A DNA stretch of 64,000 bases from Nyssa sinensis. Lineage: Eukaryota; Streptophyta; Magnoliopsida; Cornales; Nyssaceae. Every line of letters starts with the position of its first letter. The stretch's first letter is position 1. The DNA is taken from positions 9,632,828-9,696,827 of the forward strand of contig CM018036.1 of assembly GCA_008638375.1 (NCBI GenBank), written 5' to 3'. The notes beneath the pieces are model-generated. The model saw nothing but the letters and a program-made list of their open reading frames with translations, had not been told where the DNA came from and ran no database searches. This document shows, piece by piece, positions 10,201 to 21,700 of this stretch. A program made the position numbers and the translations under genes.

Positions 10201-12546
10201 GGTATTTGCAATTTTATGTTTTTGCAAGGAATGAAATGATCCTTAAAGAGATCTATAGACAGGTGTTATGTTACAGCTTACCTAAGATGGTAAAATGACA
10301 TTTACTTGGCAACAGGAACATCACTTGAGTGTTCCATTTGAAGAAAATTTCTTAGAGAGATGTGTTTTGGATTTATGCTCTTAAGTTGGATTTAGTTTTG
10401 GAAATATGGTGCTTAAATGAATTAACCTGTGGATAGGATGGTTCACATTAGACCCATCTTTCAATTTATACAAGTCTTTATGTCTGTACATGCAAGTGAC
10501 AGTTCATAAACTGTTTTTCTAATAATAATCTTAGGATCTCTTTCATGCATCTCGCAGATAAAATACTTGACATGTATTTGTTCTTGCACTGAAGTTCTTA
10601 CTAACTATTTTGAACTCAAGACGGTCATTCACAGATGGGAAAAATGCTTTATGTTCCACGGGTGCAGGACAGAAATAGCCACATGCGAATGCTCAACATC
10701 TCAAGTATTGATGATTTAATTGCAAATTCAATGAACATTTTAGAACCAGCTCCAGTAGATGCTGATGGAAAGGAACGTGAAGATGGTAAGTTTTGTTTAA
10801 TTGTTCATCTTATGTATAATCTCAAGGAACATGTTAATAATTTATATTTACTCTGTACTTGTCCTTTGCTGAACTGTTTCATTGGAAACTTTACTTTCCT
10901 TCCCTTAGTAGTTACCATCAGAGGTATTATTGGTTAGAAGCTAGTATCACTAGATACTTTGGCATCAGGTCTAGCTAGTTTATTAATCTTATTCTTATTT
11001 TTCCTTTGAATTCATCAAATAAGAGAATTAAGTCATGGATTTTAAAGTTCAATCTAAATAACATGTCAAGCGACAGGACCTGATGATTTGCAGCTACCTC
11101 ACATTTATCCTCCATGTTGGGATGGAACTTAGAAGGAACTTTGAATCACTTGCTTTTAGTTTATCCTGTTCTTTTACTTGCCTCTGTTTCCCATTATCTC
11201 CAGCACCTTCTAGGTCATGGATTGTCCAAAACCAGGCTGGAAAAACATTTCTATTGTTGCTAAGCATGATGGAAGTGGAGTTTCTCGAGTCTATTGTGTC
11301 CAGAAGTGTCAATAGAGAGTAGTGGGTTTGGCATTGTCAGTTGCAGTCTTTAAAAGAGAAGATAATATAGAAGCTAATGAAGAAATGTAATTCAGCTTTT
11401 GACAATTGAAAATCATATCTTGTAGTACTTGTCCAAAAAATAAAAAATCTTGTTGTGCACTGAGAACTAAGATACCTAAAATACAATAGCTAGAGAACTG
11501 TGTTTCTTTTCCCTTTATCCCTTTTTCATAGCCATGATCCCCACCCAACAAAAAAAAAAAAAAAAAGACTTGAATTATCATATCCTTATATGGGGGTGCA
11601 TTGCTGAAAGTGGGTGGATTCAATACTTTTAAGAATCTAAAGGATTTTTCTTCTTGCAGTTATGTTGGCCGACAATCCAGTTGACTTGTTACTATTACCT
11701 GGTATTAATTTTGTCCTATTTTATTAATTTATCTACAACATGCTCCAAGTTTTGAAACCCAAACTTGTTCAGATCGCATTTGTCTTAATTTTGTTTACAG
11801 GACTTGCATTTGACAAATCTGGAAGACGGTTGGGCCGTGGTGGGGGGTAGGTTTTCACATTTTGACCTTATGAAAATGTGATTTCAGTCTCTAGATTAGC
11901 ACCAAATCTAAACAAGTTTCTTAGAGATATCAATTTGCTGCTTAATTTAATATAAACAACCTTTCCTCTCTGATCTCCCAAAGTAAAATCCATTTGTAGA
12001 TGTAATTCTCCCAAAATGGACCAACTTGTGTCTCTTGTAGCTGTGTCATGCTGTGAAATTTGTGTATGCATGTTCATGTATTAATTTTTTTTGATGTTTT
12101 ATCCATATTCACTAACATTTTGTCTTATTCGTGTTGACATACGTGCTAATAACTCAAAAGTTATTACGATACCTTCCTAATGAAATACCAAGAGCTTGCA
12201 AATGAGCGGAAATGGAAGCAACCTCTACTTGGTACGTATCATTGTGTTGTTTTCTCTTCTAGAAGAATTCTAGGCCTTAATTTTATCTGCTTCCCCCCCC
12301 CCCCCAAAAAAAAAAAAAAAAAAAAAAAAACCAAAAAAAAAAGAATTCTAGGCCTTAATATTTTTTATTTTGTGCGCCTTTTTTGTGACATTTTTGCTCT
12401 GGTTTGCAGTTGCACTGTCATATTCACTACAGATAATGGATGATGGAGATATACCAGTCACTCCAAATGATGTTCGTGTGGATGCACTTGTAACCCCATC
12501 TGGTGTGATCCCCATTAGCCCAGCAGCCTTGGAGAGGTGTCACTGA
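4239..12546 (+). CDS. 5FCL: 5-formyltetrahydrofolate cyclo-ligase, copy A (7 exons)
   Basis: 5FCL (5,10-methenyl-THF synthetase) uses ATP to convert 5-formyl-THF to 5,10-methenyl-THF; the plant enzyme is mitochondrial. Exons 2-7 are 9999-10139, 10621-10785, 11660-11701, 11801-11846, 12161-12231 and 12410-12546. All have GT/AG borders and consistent phases. They encode about 200 residues, including the signature LAFDKSGRRLGRGGG joined to YYDTFL and the C-terminal VTPNDVRVDALVTPSGV. Exon 1 is 4239-4484: an Arg/Ser-rich presequence, then DAIFKQKRALRSRVRKDLK as in plant 5FCL, then RSQE next to a GT donor. Exon 1 needs three frames. An extra base near 4352 puts a TGA in the conserved frame, and another extra base lies near 4468. 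Intron 1 is about 5.5 kb. Exons 2-7 look intact. The exon 1 shifts are either real inactivation or sequence errors, which I cannot distinguish. Confidence 0.85.
4485..5344 (+). other. 5' part of 5FCL-A intron 1, no feature seen
   Basis: AT-rich intronic sequence directly after the exon 1 donor. The open frame at 4717-4980 shows no known motif and I treat it as chance. Confidence 0.4.
5345..6420 (+). pseudogene. Degenerate LINE (L1-type) ORF1 remnant
   Basis: Broken frames resemble plant L1 ORF1 proteins of the DUF4283/zinc-knuckle type. A segment with KVLGRFVGFSILSSRVQKL is followed by LDIIDLGDDYF, and further on KLEYEGIQMICFECERFGQ matches the region just before the CCHC knuckle. Many stops and frameshifts interrupt it. 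It lies inside 5FCL intron 1 on the same strand as the host gene. A short array of four GGCTAA-type hexamers at about 5549-5574 is embedded in it and encodes AKAKAKAK. No reverse transcriptase part is visible next to it. Confidence 0.65.
6640..7440 (+). pseudogene. Ty3/gypsy integrase C-terminus and chromodomain-like remnant
   Basis: Translation across several frames gives the end of a gypsy-type integrase: FAYNSSINRTISYSPFES, LASHPRIPMDLVPLP and then SSYNIEDLILYRGHHG. The last matches the SFNIEDL-Y-G linker before the C-terminal chromodomain-like segment (DQIVLTHGARYQKLLVEG, then SWITTKEFQ in another frame). Stops and frameshifts show it is dead. No reverse transcriptase or RNase H is visible upstream. 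It may belong to a larger element whose remains continue toward the short LTR element at 7712. Confidence 0.7.
7712..8834 (+). mobile_element. Short LTR retroelement (TRIM-like or internally deleted)
   Basis: Two direct repeats, 7712-8046 and 8479-8834, share their sequence and bound 432 bp. The 3' LTR begins TGATACGTGCC and ends GTATCA; the 5' LTR begins GGATACG (mutated) and ends GTATCA. Just after the 5' LTR is GATATCAGAGCC, matching a tRNA-Met primer binding site. Just before the 3' LTR is a purine tract (AAGGGGGATGGAA). Flanks CTTAG and CTTGG (7707-7711 and 8835-8839) look like a 5-bp target duplication with one change. The interior keeps only a short open stretch starting MPIPLEILKSIQDDIKE plus a second fragment (8238-8444). 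It is non-autonomous. The 3' LTR carries an internal duplication of about 30 bp absent from the 5' LTR. Confidence 0.8.
8835..9998 (+). other. 3' part of 5FCL-A intron 1
   Basis: The stretch between the short LTR element and the exon 2 acceptor. It contains a TATAAA-like word at about 8885 and a T-run at about 8930-8942. Weak frames at 9472-9666 and 9716-9928 have no recognisable domain. The same sequence with small indels is at 33543-34708 in unit B, where the corresponding frames differ, arguing against coding function. Confidence 0.45.
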
Positions 12547-13402
12547 GAAAATCTATTCTACTTTTTTTATTTGGCCGGCATTCTTTCTACTGTTATTTAC
12601 GTTCTTCATAGTTAACCTGTCAAGCATTTCGAGTACCAAGCTGGTGGAATTTAGAAAAGAGGCCTGATTGCTTCATTCAAAAGTGTGGTTCCCGGCTAGT
12701 TGCTGTTTGTTGTATCCTTGAGTTGTTGAAAGGATTCTGGTTTGCCTGAAATATTATGCCCTCTGCCATCAAAGGAATGGAGTACAGTTCTACTTTGCTA
12801 TTAGTAAGAGACTGTTGATTGTATGTTCACAATTTTTTCCAGGTAGAGAAACAGCTCAATCTGGAAATGGGATTTGGGTGATCTGTATTCTATTTGAGTA
12901 GATCCATCCAAAGTTCTTTGGCTGAAAAAGTTTGTAGGTGAACAGAAAAGCAAGCTAGTTCATGACTTTTTATTGTTTAAAAACGAAAGACGTCTTCTAT
13001 TATTCAATAGTCAAAAGTGTTCCTTCAAGGGGATGACAATTTCAATATATGAATTTTGTACTCTACATATCTTTTTGTACAGGTTGTAATATTGATCTTG
13101 AAATTGTCAATTACAACCTGCCAACCTAGGGCCAGAACTTTGAAATTTGAATAGATGTGCTGAATTTTGGAAGGCTTTTATGTGGTTCTTATTTAGTTTG
13201 GGTATCACATGTGTCAGAGTGGTTGAAGACTTGGAAGTGGGTTACAATATAAAGATGATGGCTCAGTCAATCAAGACACAGTAATTCTTTATTTGTGCTG
13301 GTGCTATGTAAGGTTGCCACTAACCAACCCTTCATGGCGGCCCTTGGCACAATCTGAGAGTCAGAAGAAACAATCGATGCAGCAGCTAGCCATGCTTGGT
13401 TC
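12547..13402 (+). other. 5FCL-A 3' flank and the empty site of the B Helitron
   Basis: Probable 3' untranslated and downstream DNA. At 12972/12973 the uninterrupted sequence GACTTTTTATTGTTTAAAA is the unoccupied target of the Helitron found in unit B at 37651-44643. No further gene is supported. Confidence 0.6.
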
Positions 13403-13410
13403 ATTATATT

Positions 13411-14178
13411 TAGGGGTATCAATTTTTAACACGACAACACGACTCAAACGTGACACGAAGTTAATGGGTTTGGGTTTAGCATAAATGAGTTTGGGTCATA
13501 AACGGGTTGACATGTATAACACGATTAATAAACAGGTTGTGTTTGGATTTTACTAGTGTCAATTCGTTTAACACGTTTAATTATAAAATATATTATGAGT
13601 TAAGGTAATTAGTCTCAAATAAAATATTTATCAAGGTTTTGAGATTTTTTATTTATAAAAGAGGTTTTTACTTTGATTTGGCTCATATTCAAAGTTACTA
13701 AATTTGAAAATTATCTATACATATTACTCCTTTTGTCCCAATTTAAGAGTCCCTTATTCTATTTTTTCATGTCCCAAAATAAAAGTCCTGTTTGAAAAGT
13801 TAATGCATAAAATAATAGTGAAGTTTCCAAATTATCCTTACCAATTTGATGTGTTGAAATAGCCAGAGTGAAGAAGGTTAGTATAGTCAAATTATACTAC
13901 CTATTCTCTTAAAAAGTTAGTTTTCCAAAAATGGGTTTTTAATATGGGACAGAGGAAGTAAAAGATAGGTAAATTTTTTTATTTAAAAAATAAAAAAATT
14001 AAAATAAACATGTTAAGTGTGTCGACACGTGTAACATATTTAATAAATGGGTTGGGTCTGGGTTTTGAAACTTGACACGATTAGTTAATAGTGTCGAGTT
14101 AGGGTTCATACATATTTTCAAATATGTATGCCTTGACACGACCCAAACATGATAAGATAACAAGAATTGACACCCCTA
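13411..14178. mobile_element. hAT-type MITE, copy 2, with a nested MITE
   Basis: It begins TAGGGGTATCAATTTTTAAC and ends AAGAATTGACACCCCTA. The perfect 8-bp target duplication ATTATATT lies at 13403-13410 and 14179-14186. Unit B has an unoccupied version near 45097-45104 (TTCATTAATTACACC), so this insertion is A-specific. Without the 232-bp nested MITE the length is about 536 bp, like copy 1. Confidence 0.88.
13727..13958. mobile_element. Stowaway (Tc1/mariner)-type MITE nested in the hAT MITE
   Basis: The ends CTCCTTTTGTCCCAATTTAA and ATATGGGACAGAGGAAG are inverted repeats of the familiar plant CTCCCTCCGTCCCA class. TA dinucleotides flank it at 13725-13726 and 13959-13960. The sister copy of the host MITE at 2585 reads straight through as ACATATTAAAAGATAGG, which gives the exact unoccupied TA site. 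Confidence 0.88.
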
Positions 14179-14726
14179 ATTATATTACACTATTATAGTT
14201 GCAGCTCTAAATGAGCCAAGCCGACTTAAGTGGCGGTTTGTTTAAGCTTGATTTATTAAAATAAATGAGTTTTAAATTATGTTTAAGTTCGACTTGTTAA
14301 TTTCTCGAATCGATTTCAAATGAGTCGATTGTGAGTCGAGTTCAAGTAACTTGATTTCTTTTTATGTAGTATTAGATTTCTTATTGGCTTATTGAACCAA
14401 TTCGAGTCGATGTCAATAAATTAATGAGTCTCAAAATCCGTTCAAGTTTGTATTATTTATCTTACAAGCTAATCTCAAACGAATTTCGAATTGAACCAAT
14501 TATTAGTCGAATTTGAATAACTTGATTTATTTTACATTCCTAATTACAGTGATGCATTGACAACATTGAATAAGAGCATAACAATGAGTCAATTGTTATA
14601 ACCTACTGCGAAGGGCACTACATTGCTTCACACAATATGTTTGCTCCATTAGACACGGTTATTCCTAAAATGATAAATGTTTTGGTGTAAAGAGGAATTT
14701 CCTGTACACTTAGATAGGCTTTATCT

Positions 14727-15163
14727 GATTTTTTTTTATCTCACGTGATATTGGTTTGATTTAATTCTACTCATGCAATTTTTCAAACTCATGTTTTTGA
14801 AATTGCATCTTCAAATGTAATTTTATTGTTAATTTTGCAATAAAATAGCATCTTCAAAATGCGAGTTTAAAAAATATGAGAAATCAACCAAATCAAGTTT
14901 AAAAAATATGAGAAATCAACCAAATCGACCAAGTTGGTATGGTACTTGGTTGGTTTTTCAAATCTATATTGTTTTTGAAATTTCATTTCTAAGATGGGAT
15001 TCTGTTACAAAATTAATAATGAAATGGCATATTGCGATTCTGTTGCAAAATTAATAATGAAATCGCATCTTTTAAAAACGACATAGGTTTGAAAAATAGT
15101 TGAAAAGCTGTATGGATTGAGTTAAATCAAACAACAATTATGTGGATTAGGTAAATTTTTTTT
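14727..15163. mobile_element. Foldback element, copy F1
   Basis: A long imperfect inverted repeat whose arms contain GTTTGATTTAA-type and AAATCGCATCTT-type words. It corresponds to the better preserved copy F2 in unit B (45657-46027), so the insertion predates the duplication. The ends are degraded: the right end is a T-run instead of GGTAAAAAATTC. AGCTTTATC-like sequence occurs on both sides, as a target duplication of about 9-10 bp would leave. Confidence 0.6.
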
Positions 15164-15478
15164 TAGCTTTTATCACTTTTTTTTGGGGGAAAGTTAAGGT
15201 CTTAAGTTGTAACCTTATTCTTTTTTTTACATGAGTTAGCCTCCCTTAGGCTTCTTGTTTATAATATCTTACTTTTACCAATAAAAAATAATTTTTTGTT
15301 AATTTTTAAAAAAAATTAGGAACTGATCCTTTCAAAATTTGTTAAACTTTTATAATAAAAAAACCCTCTCAAAATTCATTCTATATATAAACTTTCCCCA
15401 AATCGCAATTTTCGAATCCGTCACTGAGCACGAAAACCTTTATCAAGAAGAAAAAGTCGTAAGATTTCAGGATTTAAC

Positions 15479-15577
15479 ATGCAACAAATTCAAACATATC
15501 ATAGATGGTTATCATTAGCATCTTTTCTTCTTGTTAGTATTCTGTCTCTGCAACTTGCCTATCCTTGTCATCTATAG
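15479..15577 (+). pseudogene. Small secreted-protein ORF, broken copy in unit A
   Basis: The open frame starts MQQIQTYHRWLSLASFLLV and stops after 32 codons at TAG (15575-15577). The intact paralogue in unit B (46354-46623) continues for 89 codons. Compared with B, A has lost about 20 bp and carries other indels after the hydrophobic segment, so the rest of the protein is frameshifted. It lies about 0.4 kb upstream of the germin-like gene on the same strand. Confidence 0.5.
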
Positions 15578-15843
15578 CTTTCTTTACTAAGATTAGTCAG
15601 CTATCGAAATATTTGTTGACAACATCAACTCCAATAAATGACAATTATATCTTCATGAGATCACAATATTGGCTCAAACCCCCTTCTAGCAGGTCTCCAG
15701 TTCCATTCCACTCTGCATTCCCCCTAAAAGTCCCAAGTGAAATGATGATATCTTGCCCTCTTTGTCAAGAAAACAAATTTATCTCAACAACCAATCTATT
15801 TTTTTTTAATTTTTATATGGAGTTTTCTGCACAGGAAGAGCAC

Positions 15844-15850
15844 TATAAAT
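15844..15850 (+). promoter_or_regulatory. TATA box of the germin-like gene, copy A
   Basis: TATAAAT lies 63 bp upstream of the start codon, giving a short leader. The same element (ATATAAATTATAATG) is conserved ahead of the unit B copy near 46749. Confidence 0.6.
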
Positions 15851-15912
15851 TATAATGAACACCATAATCTCCAATACTCCAAATCAAATTCAATTACTAC
15901 CCTAAGGCTGCC

Positions 15913-16581
15913 ATGGCTACTCTCTCAAGTTTTTGCATCCAACCGATATTCTGCTTCATTGTCTTGTTGCTTCTTCCCTTGTCTCCCTGTTCTGCTGACC
16001 CTGATCCATTACAGGACTTCTGTGTTGCAGATTTGACAGCTTCTCTATCTGTTAATGGCTTTCCCTGCAAGCCTGCCACAAACGTTACTTCAAATGACTT
16101 CTTCTTTGATGGGCTGAGCCAAGAAGCGAACACGAGTAATATTTTTGGATCGACTGTAACTGCAGGAAGTGTTCTTACATTTCCTGGTCTTAACACACTC
16201 GGAATTTCAATGAACCGAGTGGACTTTGCTCCCGGTGGACTTAATCCGCCCCACGTGCACCCTCGATCAACAGAGTCCGGGGTGGTCATCGAGGGGAAGC
16301 TACTTGTAGGGTTTGTGAGTACTGGGAATGTGTTCTACTCCAAAATCATAACTGCTGGGCAGATGTTTGTGATTCCTAAAGGGCTTGTGCACTTTCAACT
16401 AAATGTTGGAGAAGGAAAGGCTCTGGCCTTTACAGCTTTCAACAGTCAATTGCCTGGGGTTGAGGTCCTCCCCATCACTCTCTTTGCTTCCACACCTCCA
16501 ATCCCTAATGATGTCTTGACAAAAGCATTCCAAGTAGGAGATGATGTTATCAATAGCATAAAATCCAAGTTTGGTTCTTAG
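15913..16581 (+). CDS. Germin-like protein, copy A (intact, single exon)
   Basis: A 222-residue secreted cupin. Residues 1-28 form a signal peptide with a leucine-rich core ending in SPCSA. Mature germins are cell-wall glycoproteins that bind Mn as hexamers; some have oxalate oxidase or superoxide dismutase activity, but activity cannot be read from this sequence. Metal-ligand motifs are complete: HVHPRSTE in cupin box 1 (two His and one Glu) and [16 protein letters not shown] in box 2 (third His). The two N-terminal disulfide cysteines are present (DFC and FPCKP). NVT and NTS are possible N-glycosylation sites. Length is usual for the family. The start is supported by the TATA box 63 bp upstream. 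AATAAA signals occur near 16713. The unit B copy is nearly identical but frameshifted. Confidence 0.95.
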   Translation: MATLSSFCIQPIFCFIVLLLLPLSPCSADPDPLQDFCVADLTASLSVNGFPCKPATNVTSNDFFFDGLSQEANTSNIFGSTVTAGSVLTFPGLNTLGISMNRVDFAPGGLNPPHVHPRSTESGVVIEGKLLVGFVSTGNVFYSKIITAGQMFVIPKGLVHFQLNVGEGKALAFTAFNSQLPGVEVLPITLFASTPPIPNDVLTKAFQVGDDVINSIKSKFGS

Positions 16582-16872
16582 AACTGTTACTGAACAAGTC
16601 TTCTTGTGGCTTGAACTTGGTGATATTGGGATGAACTCTATTCTTTTCTGTCTCTAGTCTATTGATCTTCTTGTTGATCAATTATATATTATAGTAAAGT
16701 TGTTATTGAATAAAACAAGTAAAATGAGATTTTCCCCTGGCAGAATTGTAAAATGTAATTTTGTATGATTGCAATTTTCAACTACCTAAATGAAAATACT
16801 CTTTCTGGTTGCTTTGGGTTGAAGCACGTGGAGAAAAACTCTCAACATACAGCTTGGACGAATCACAGATCT

Positions 16873-17335
16873 AAGCGTGTTAATGTGTCGTGTTCGTATC
16901 GTGTCAAAAACACATATTCAAAAATACTTAATCGTGTCAAATTTCAAAATCTAAATATAATTCATTCATTTAACATTTAACAGGTTATACATGTAGACAT
17001 AATTAACCCGTTTAATCTTTTAAATGAAAAAGCTACTTGTCTTTTTTCCTAATGTGGAACAAAATAAAATAAAAACCTTTTTTATAAGTAAAAAAGTCTC
17101 CCAAACTTTGATAGACGTTCGATATGGGACAAATTACTTCAACTTAGTCCTTTTTTTTTATTATTTTTATATTTAAACGTGTTAAGTCGTGTTAAACAAA
17201 TTGACATGACTACAATCCAAACATGACATGTTTATTAATCGTGTTAAACCTGTTTTCCATTTTTGACACATGCTCAACTCAATCCATTAATTCCGTGTTG
17301 TGTTATCGCATCGTGTTAAAAATCGACACCCTTAC
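16873..17335. mobile_element. hAT-type MITE, copy 3
   Basis: Member of the TAGGGGTGTCAATT family, truncated at its left tip (starts AAGCGTGTTAATG). The right end reads AATCGACACCCTTA. Flanks ACAGATCT (16865-16872) and TCAGATCT (17336-17343) are an 8-bp target duplication with one change. The same insertion is in unit B (47770-48291), so it predates the segmental duplication. Confidence 0.8.
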
Positions 17336-17444
17336 TCAGATCTCAAATAGACCTGTGTCAGAAGTCTTGTTCAAGGAAAAAGAGCAAGGTGCAAATACAT
17401 ATAAACATTTGGACGCCAAGAGCTCATTTACACTTTTATTAGCA

Positions 17445-18551
17445 TTTTTTGGTAATGATTCCCATTTTCCCATTGTTCTTCTCTTTCATATGAATTCCTA
17501 TTTGTTACATAATCACTCTTTAACGAGTTAAAGTTGTATCAAGCGAAAAAAAGCTGAAACAATGAAAAGGACATTCGGAATTCAGAACAGCATGATCATT
17601 TGGTATTATGAAGTACTGCATTCACCTAGAAGAGTCTTTAGATATCAATACAATGAAGTACAGTGAATTCAGTTAAATGCTACATAGAAAGATAAGTGCA
17701 ATTTTCTACAGAATATATAGTACTCTTCTGATTACATATTTTAAAATGGTCATATATAGAAACACAGCTCTGCACTATATGTAGAAGCCAATAACAAAGT
17801 TCCATTGCAATTGAAGATGATGAACAAGACTAAAATGTTGCTCAATTCCCTAATTGGAAATGGGCGAGAGAGCACTTAAAATCATGCTGTTCTTTCAAAG
17901 CTACCACCAACCTGCATATGAAGCCAATCGGGCTGTGATCCTTGCACGTATTCCCTTGTTGCTTGTGGGTCAAAAATCATTCCAGCCGCAGCGTCAAATG
18001 TTGGTGCACCAAGCTGAAAACCAAATTTATTGGTCAGTAGAATATACAATAGGTAATCTCCAAGAAAATTTTCTTTCTGCACATTTTCACTTTAGCAAAA
18101 ATGTTTTCTCAAAGTGAATTTCCATTATTTAAAGGATACAAGCGCAACTCCTCCAAAAAACAATTTTCTGCTATATCCAACACTAAAAACAATCTAAACG
18201 TATATCCTGTTCTTGCTAACAAGAAGGTATAGCCTTTTAACAGGACCTGTCAAACAATTAATGTCTAACTAAAAGGATATAGAAGAATGATTAGCATGAT
18301 TAGGAAGGCTATAATTAATTTAAAATTTTTTAGAACTCCAATGTAGCACCTACAAGTTACAAAAGTTGAGGTAGGGTCGTGCAATGAGGGCCAACTATTG
18401 ACAGGTAAGGAGCTAGATTCAGATTGAAAGCTCAAAAAAACAATTGAAGGGCCAAAAAAGACACGTTTAGTGAGAAAAGATGGAATGTCCAGGGATTTAA
18501 CACAAATTATGGCTTTAGCAAGTGTCAAATCCAAATGGTAAATGAGGCTTG
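17445..18551. other. A-specific segment without a counterpart found in B
   Basis: A/B similarity stops at 17444 and resumes at 18552. In B the corresponding interval (48479-61805) begins with a Helitron end and contains other DNA. The only coding-like feature here is the exon at 17882-18013. The rest appears non-coding. Confidence 0.5.
17882..18013 (-). CDS. Probable terminal exon of an unrecognised gene
   Basis: Forty-three codons plus a stop directly follow a good acceptor (TTTTCAG on the minus strand, AG at 18015-18014). The peptide contains PTFDAAAGMIFDPQATREYV and ends GGSFERTA. Composition and splice border look like real coding sequence, but I do not recognise the family. No upstream exon could be identified in unit A before similarity to B resumes at 18552, so this may be a 5'-truncated gene remnant. 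Confidence 0.45.
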   Translation of the reverse strand, partial: LGAPTFDAAAGMIFDPQATREYVQGSQPDWLHMQVGGSFERTA

Positions 18552-18763
18552 CTTGGGGAGTGGAGTATCTATTCACCTACAGTTGTATATTGCCCATATA
18601 GTGATGTTTTAATCTGAAGCCACTGGAACACACACATATATAGAGAGAGAATGACAAATGATAAAAAAGAAACAAAGATATGAACAGTCATGCATCAATT
18701 GGCAAGCATAACCACACAACCATAACTGACAATGACAAGGAACAAGAAATACATGGCCAAAGT

Positions 18764-21700
18764 TGTCACGACCCGAAACCCACCTGTGCGGATCTCGCAT
18801 CGCGACCGCCACCCTCAGGCTCGGGGACCCTTGGGCGAAGGCTCACATAGGCAGCGGTATCGAATAGACGTGCGACATGCGTATTGCGGAAGTGTGAAAA
18901 ACTTTTTTTTTTTTTTTCTTATTTAAATTTACGCACATCCGTCCGATACTGCCGCTCTTTACATAGCATACATGGTTACACATTCAGAGTATAATTAAAA
19001 CTTAAAGACTTATAACATTAATACAATACATGTTCAGTTGCCCTGAGGGCTTAATACATATTCTTACATTGTCTACTAATACAAAATGTACTACTAGAGT
19101 TTATAGGTTTCTCAAAAGAAACCACTTAACATATCTTCCCAAAATCAGCAGATTCATCATCGTCGTCCTCAAATCACGACTGCTGCTAATTACCTGAAAG
19201 GGGGATCCGAACAAAGTCCGGGTAAGCTAATCTAAGCTTGTGAGCAATTCCAACATTCGTCATGGGGTTTTCAATCAACAGTGGTTTTAGCTCATAAAGG
19301 TTTATAAATCAATCACTGTCAATTGTTCGTATCTTTTGAACACAGAATATATGCATTCATAAAACTCATAGCTTTGAAAGGTGTAAAGTATTCAAGCTAA
19401 CATATGCTTTTTCATATAAAACTTGTAACTTTGAATACAAATACATGCATTCCATAAAACTCATAGCTTTGGAACATTTAAAATATTCAAGCTAAAAATG
19501 TGTACTTCTTAAAATAGAGTATATAAACTCAAACATGTAAATATGAAAATGAGGGTAAAACCTGCTTCCATTTTCAAATATCTTTTCTTCTTTCTTTTAC
19601 TCTTGGAATCTGTTTCGAACCAGACTCCCGTTTTACTCTTGTCGAGATATCTCTTTGCTTGTGGGATTAGATCCTGCTACCAGACATTTGACAATCCATT
19701 GAATTCCGTAGAACCCAAAAGCTTGTCGGCTCCACAGGATAATAGAGTCCCTTGCGAACTCCAATACCCTGTCTCGTGCTTATGCACAGTTATCTTGTAT
19801 TTCAAGAAACTACTTTTATCTCATGACTTCTTCTCATAAATACTATTTAAAAGTATTCAAACATAAAGTATATAACTTTATAATAGAACTTTCAATTCTC
19901 AGAATATACGAATTCAGAATATATCTCAGAGATTTTGCAATAAAAACTCAAACATGCTAAGGTAATATTTAGAGGAACTTGTAAATAAATCTGTTTTCTG
20001 AACAGAATAATTTAAAACAAAAGACGTATGAAAACTAAATTCGATATTCAAATACTTTTCATGACTTGAACTCAAAACTTCATTCAAATCCGTGAAGTTA
20101 AATCTCCACTTCGAATGTAGGGTTACTCACCTCAGTCCTTTAGGGTTAGTGCTAAAAATGCGCTTTCCCACTTTCCTTGTAGTTCATAAGAACAATTCAT
20201 AAACATCTCATCAACTTCACATTCATTATAATATCATCTCGATATTCCTTAACTTATGCTTAAATCGTATTAGAGTCTAAAACGATTTCATAATTTCATA
20301 TGTACTTAACTTAACTCGTACTCTTAACCTATGACACAATTAATGTGTTAGGAATTGAATTTATTTCAATTTATACTCTTCTGGTAGCTCCATTAACTTT
20401 AATTTAATTTATTTACTTCACATGTTTACGTGTCCTGTCTTTTCATACTTTATTTCTTCGTACTTGCCTTAGTTTAATACTTCGGCAATATTTCAGTCCA
20501 TAGTCATCTGACAGATGCTATTCATCAAATTTTATGTCTTTTTATTTTAGACACTTCTTTTGGTCGAATAGACTCTATTATTGAGTCCAGAGCGTCGAAG
20601 AAAGTTGGTTTAGGCTTTCCTAGAATTTAATTCGGACTTTTGTATGCAAAAGGACAAAATGGTCATTTATCGTTTTACGTGTCACATTTTTCCGTACTTC
20701 GTTTCGTAATTCGGACTTCATTATTGAGTCCGGAATGTCAAAGAAAGTCAATTTAGACTTTTCCTGGTTTTAATTTGGCTTTTGGGGTACTAGGGGTAAT
20801 TTGATCATTTTACCCCTTTACGTGTCTTTATGTTCGGGACCTCATCTCGTGTCGTGGACCTCACCATTGGACTCAGAAGGTCCGAGATAGTAAGAATACA
20901 CTAATAACTTGTTTATTTTGAGCAAGGGGTATTTTGGTCATTTACCCCTTTACGTGTCTTTATTTTTTGGGTCCTGTCTCGTAAAACGGACTCTACCATT
21001 AGTCTCAGAATATCCAAAATAGTAAGGATACACTATTCATATGTTTAATTTGGACTTCATTTGCTCTATTTATGACCCAAGGGTAAAATAGTAATTTTAC
21101 TTATTTATTAAATAATTAAATTAATTATTTAATTATTTTTCAGGGGCTTAATTGCATAACATTTCCCTCAGTTGGGCCATAGTAGAGTTTCTTAAAACAG
21201 TTGGGATCAAACTGTAAATAGGAAAATGTTTGGTTTATTTATTTTTAAATAAACTTGAAAACCAAAGGGTTTAGTTAAATTGGAAGTGAACTGGTCCGGT
21301 CTAGTCATAAACCAACCAGTTCGGTCGATTTATTTACATGTGGCTGACGTCATAATGAAGTCAGCCCTAGCGTTCAATTTAATTTTACCGACATTCAAAA
21401 CGTCGTCGTCTCATTAATTCGGTGGCAAGCCCAGAGGCTGCCACCTGTCCGAGTTGACTCAGCCTCATTTAAAGGCCGAGTTGACCCGTCTTCTTCTTCC
21501 CCACGAGACCCGACTGAAAACCCTAATTTCAGAATTCCTTCTTTCCATTTTCGTGCAGTTTGGATCCATGGATCCTTACTATTTTCATGTAGAAATGTTC
21601 CTAAGGCATGAAGAACCAATTTGGCATTCATTTCGGAGTTATAACTAGTTCATATGCTCGGTTTAAAGGTTTGAAAATCCGAACTGTACATGGGTCGTTC

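Noticed and set aside
16765..16980. 71-codon frame downstream of the germin-like gene
   Set aside because: Runs from 3' UTR into the hAT MITE; not conserved in frame in unit B.
17223..17531. 102-codon frame partly within hAT MITE copy 3
   Set aside because: It overlaps the MITE end, has no domain, and its counterpart in B is broken by indels.
19543..19839. 98-codon frame with a hydrophobic start, inside the 4.1-kb LTR-type insertion
   Set aside because: No homology recognised; repetitive context and no splice or promoter support.
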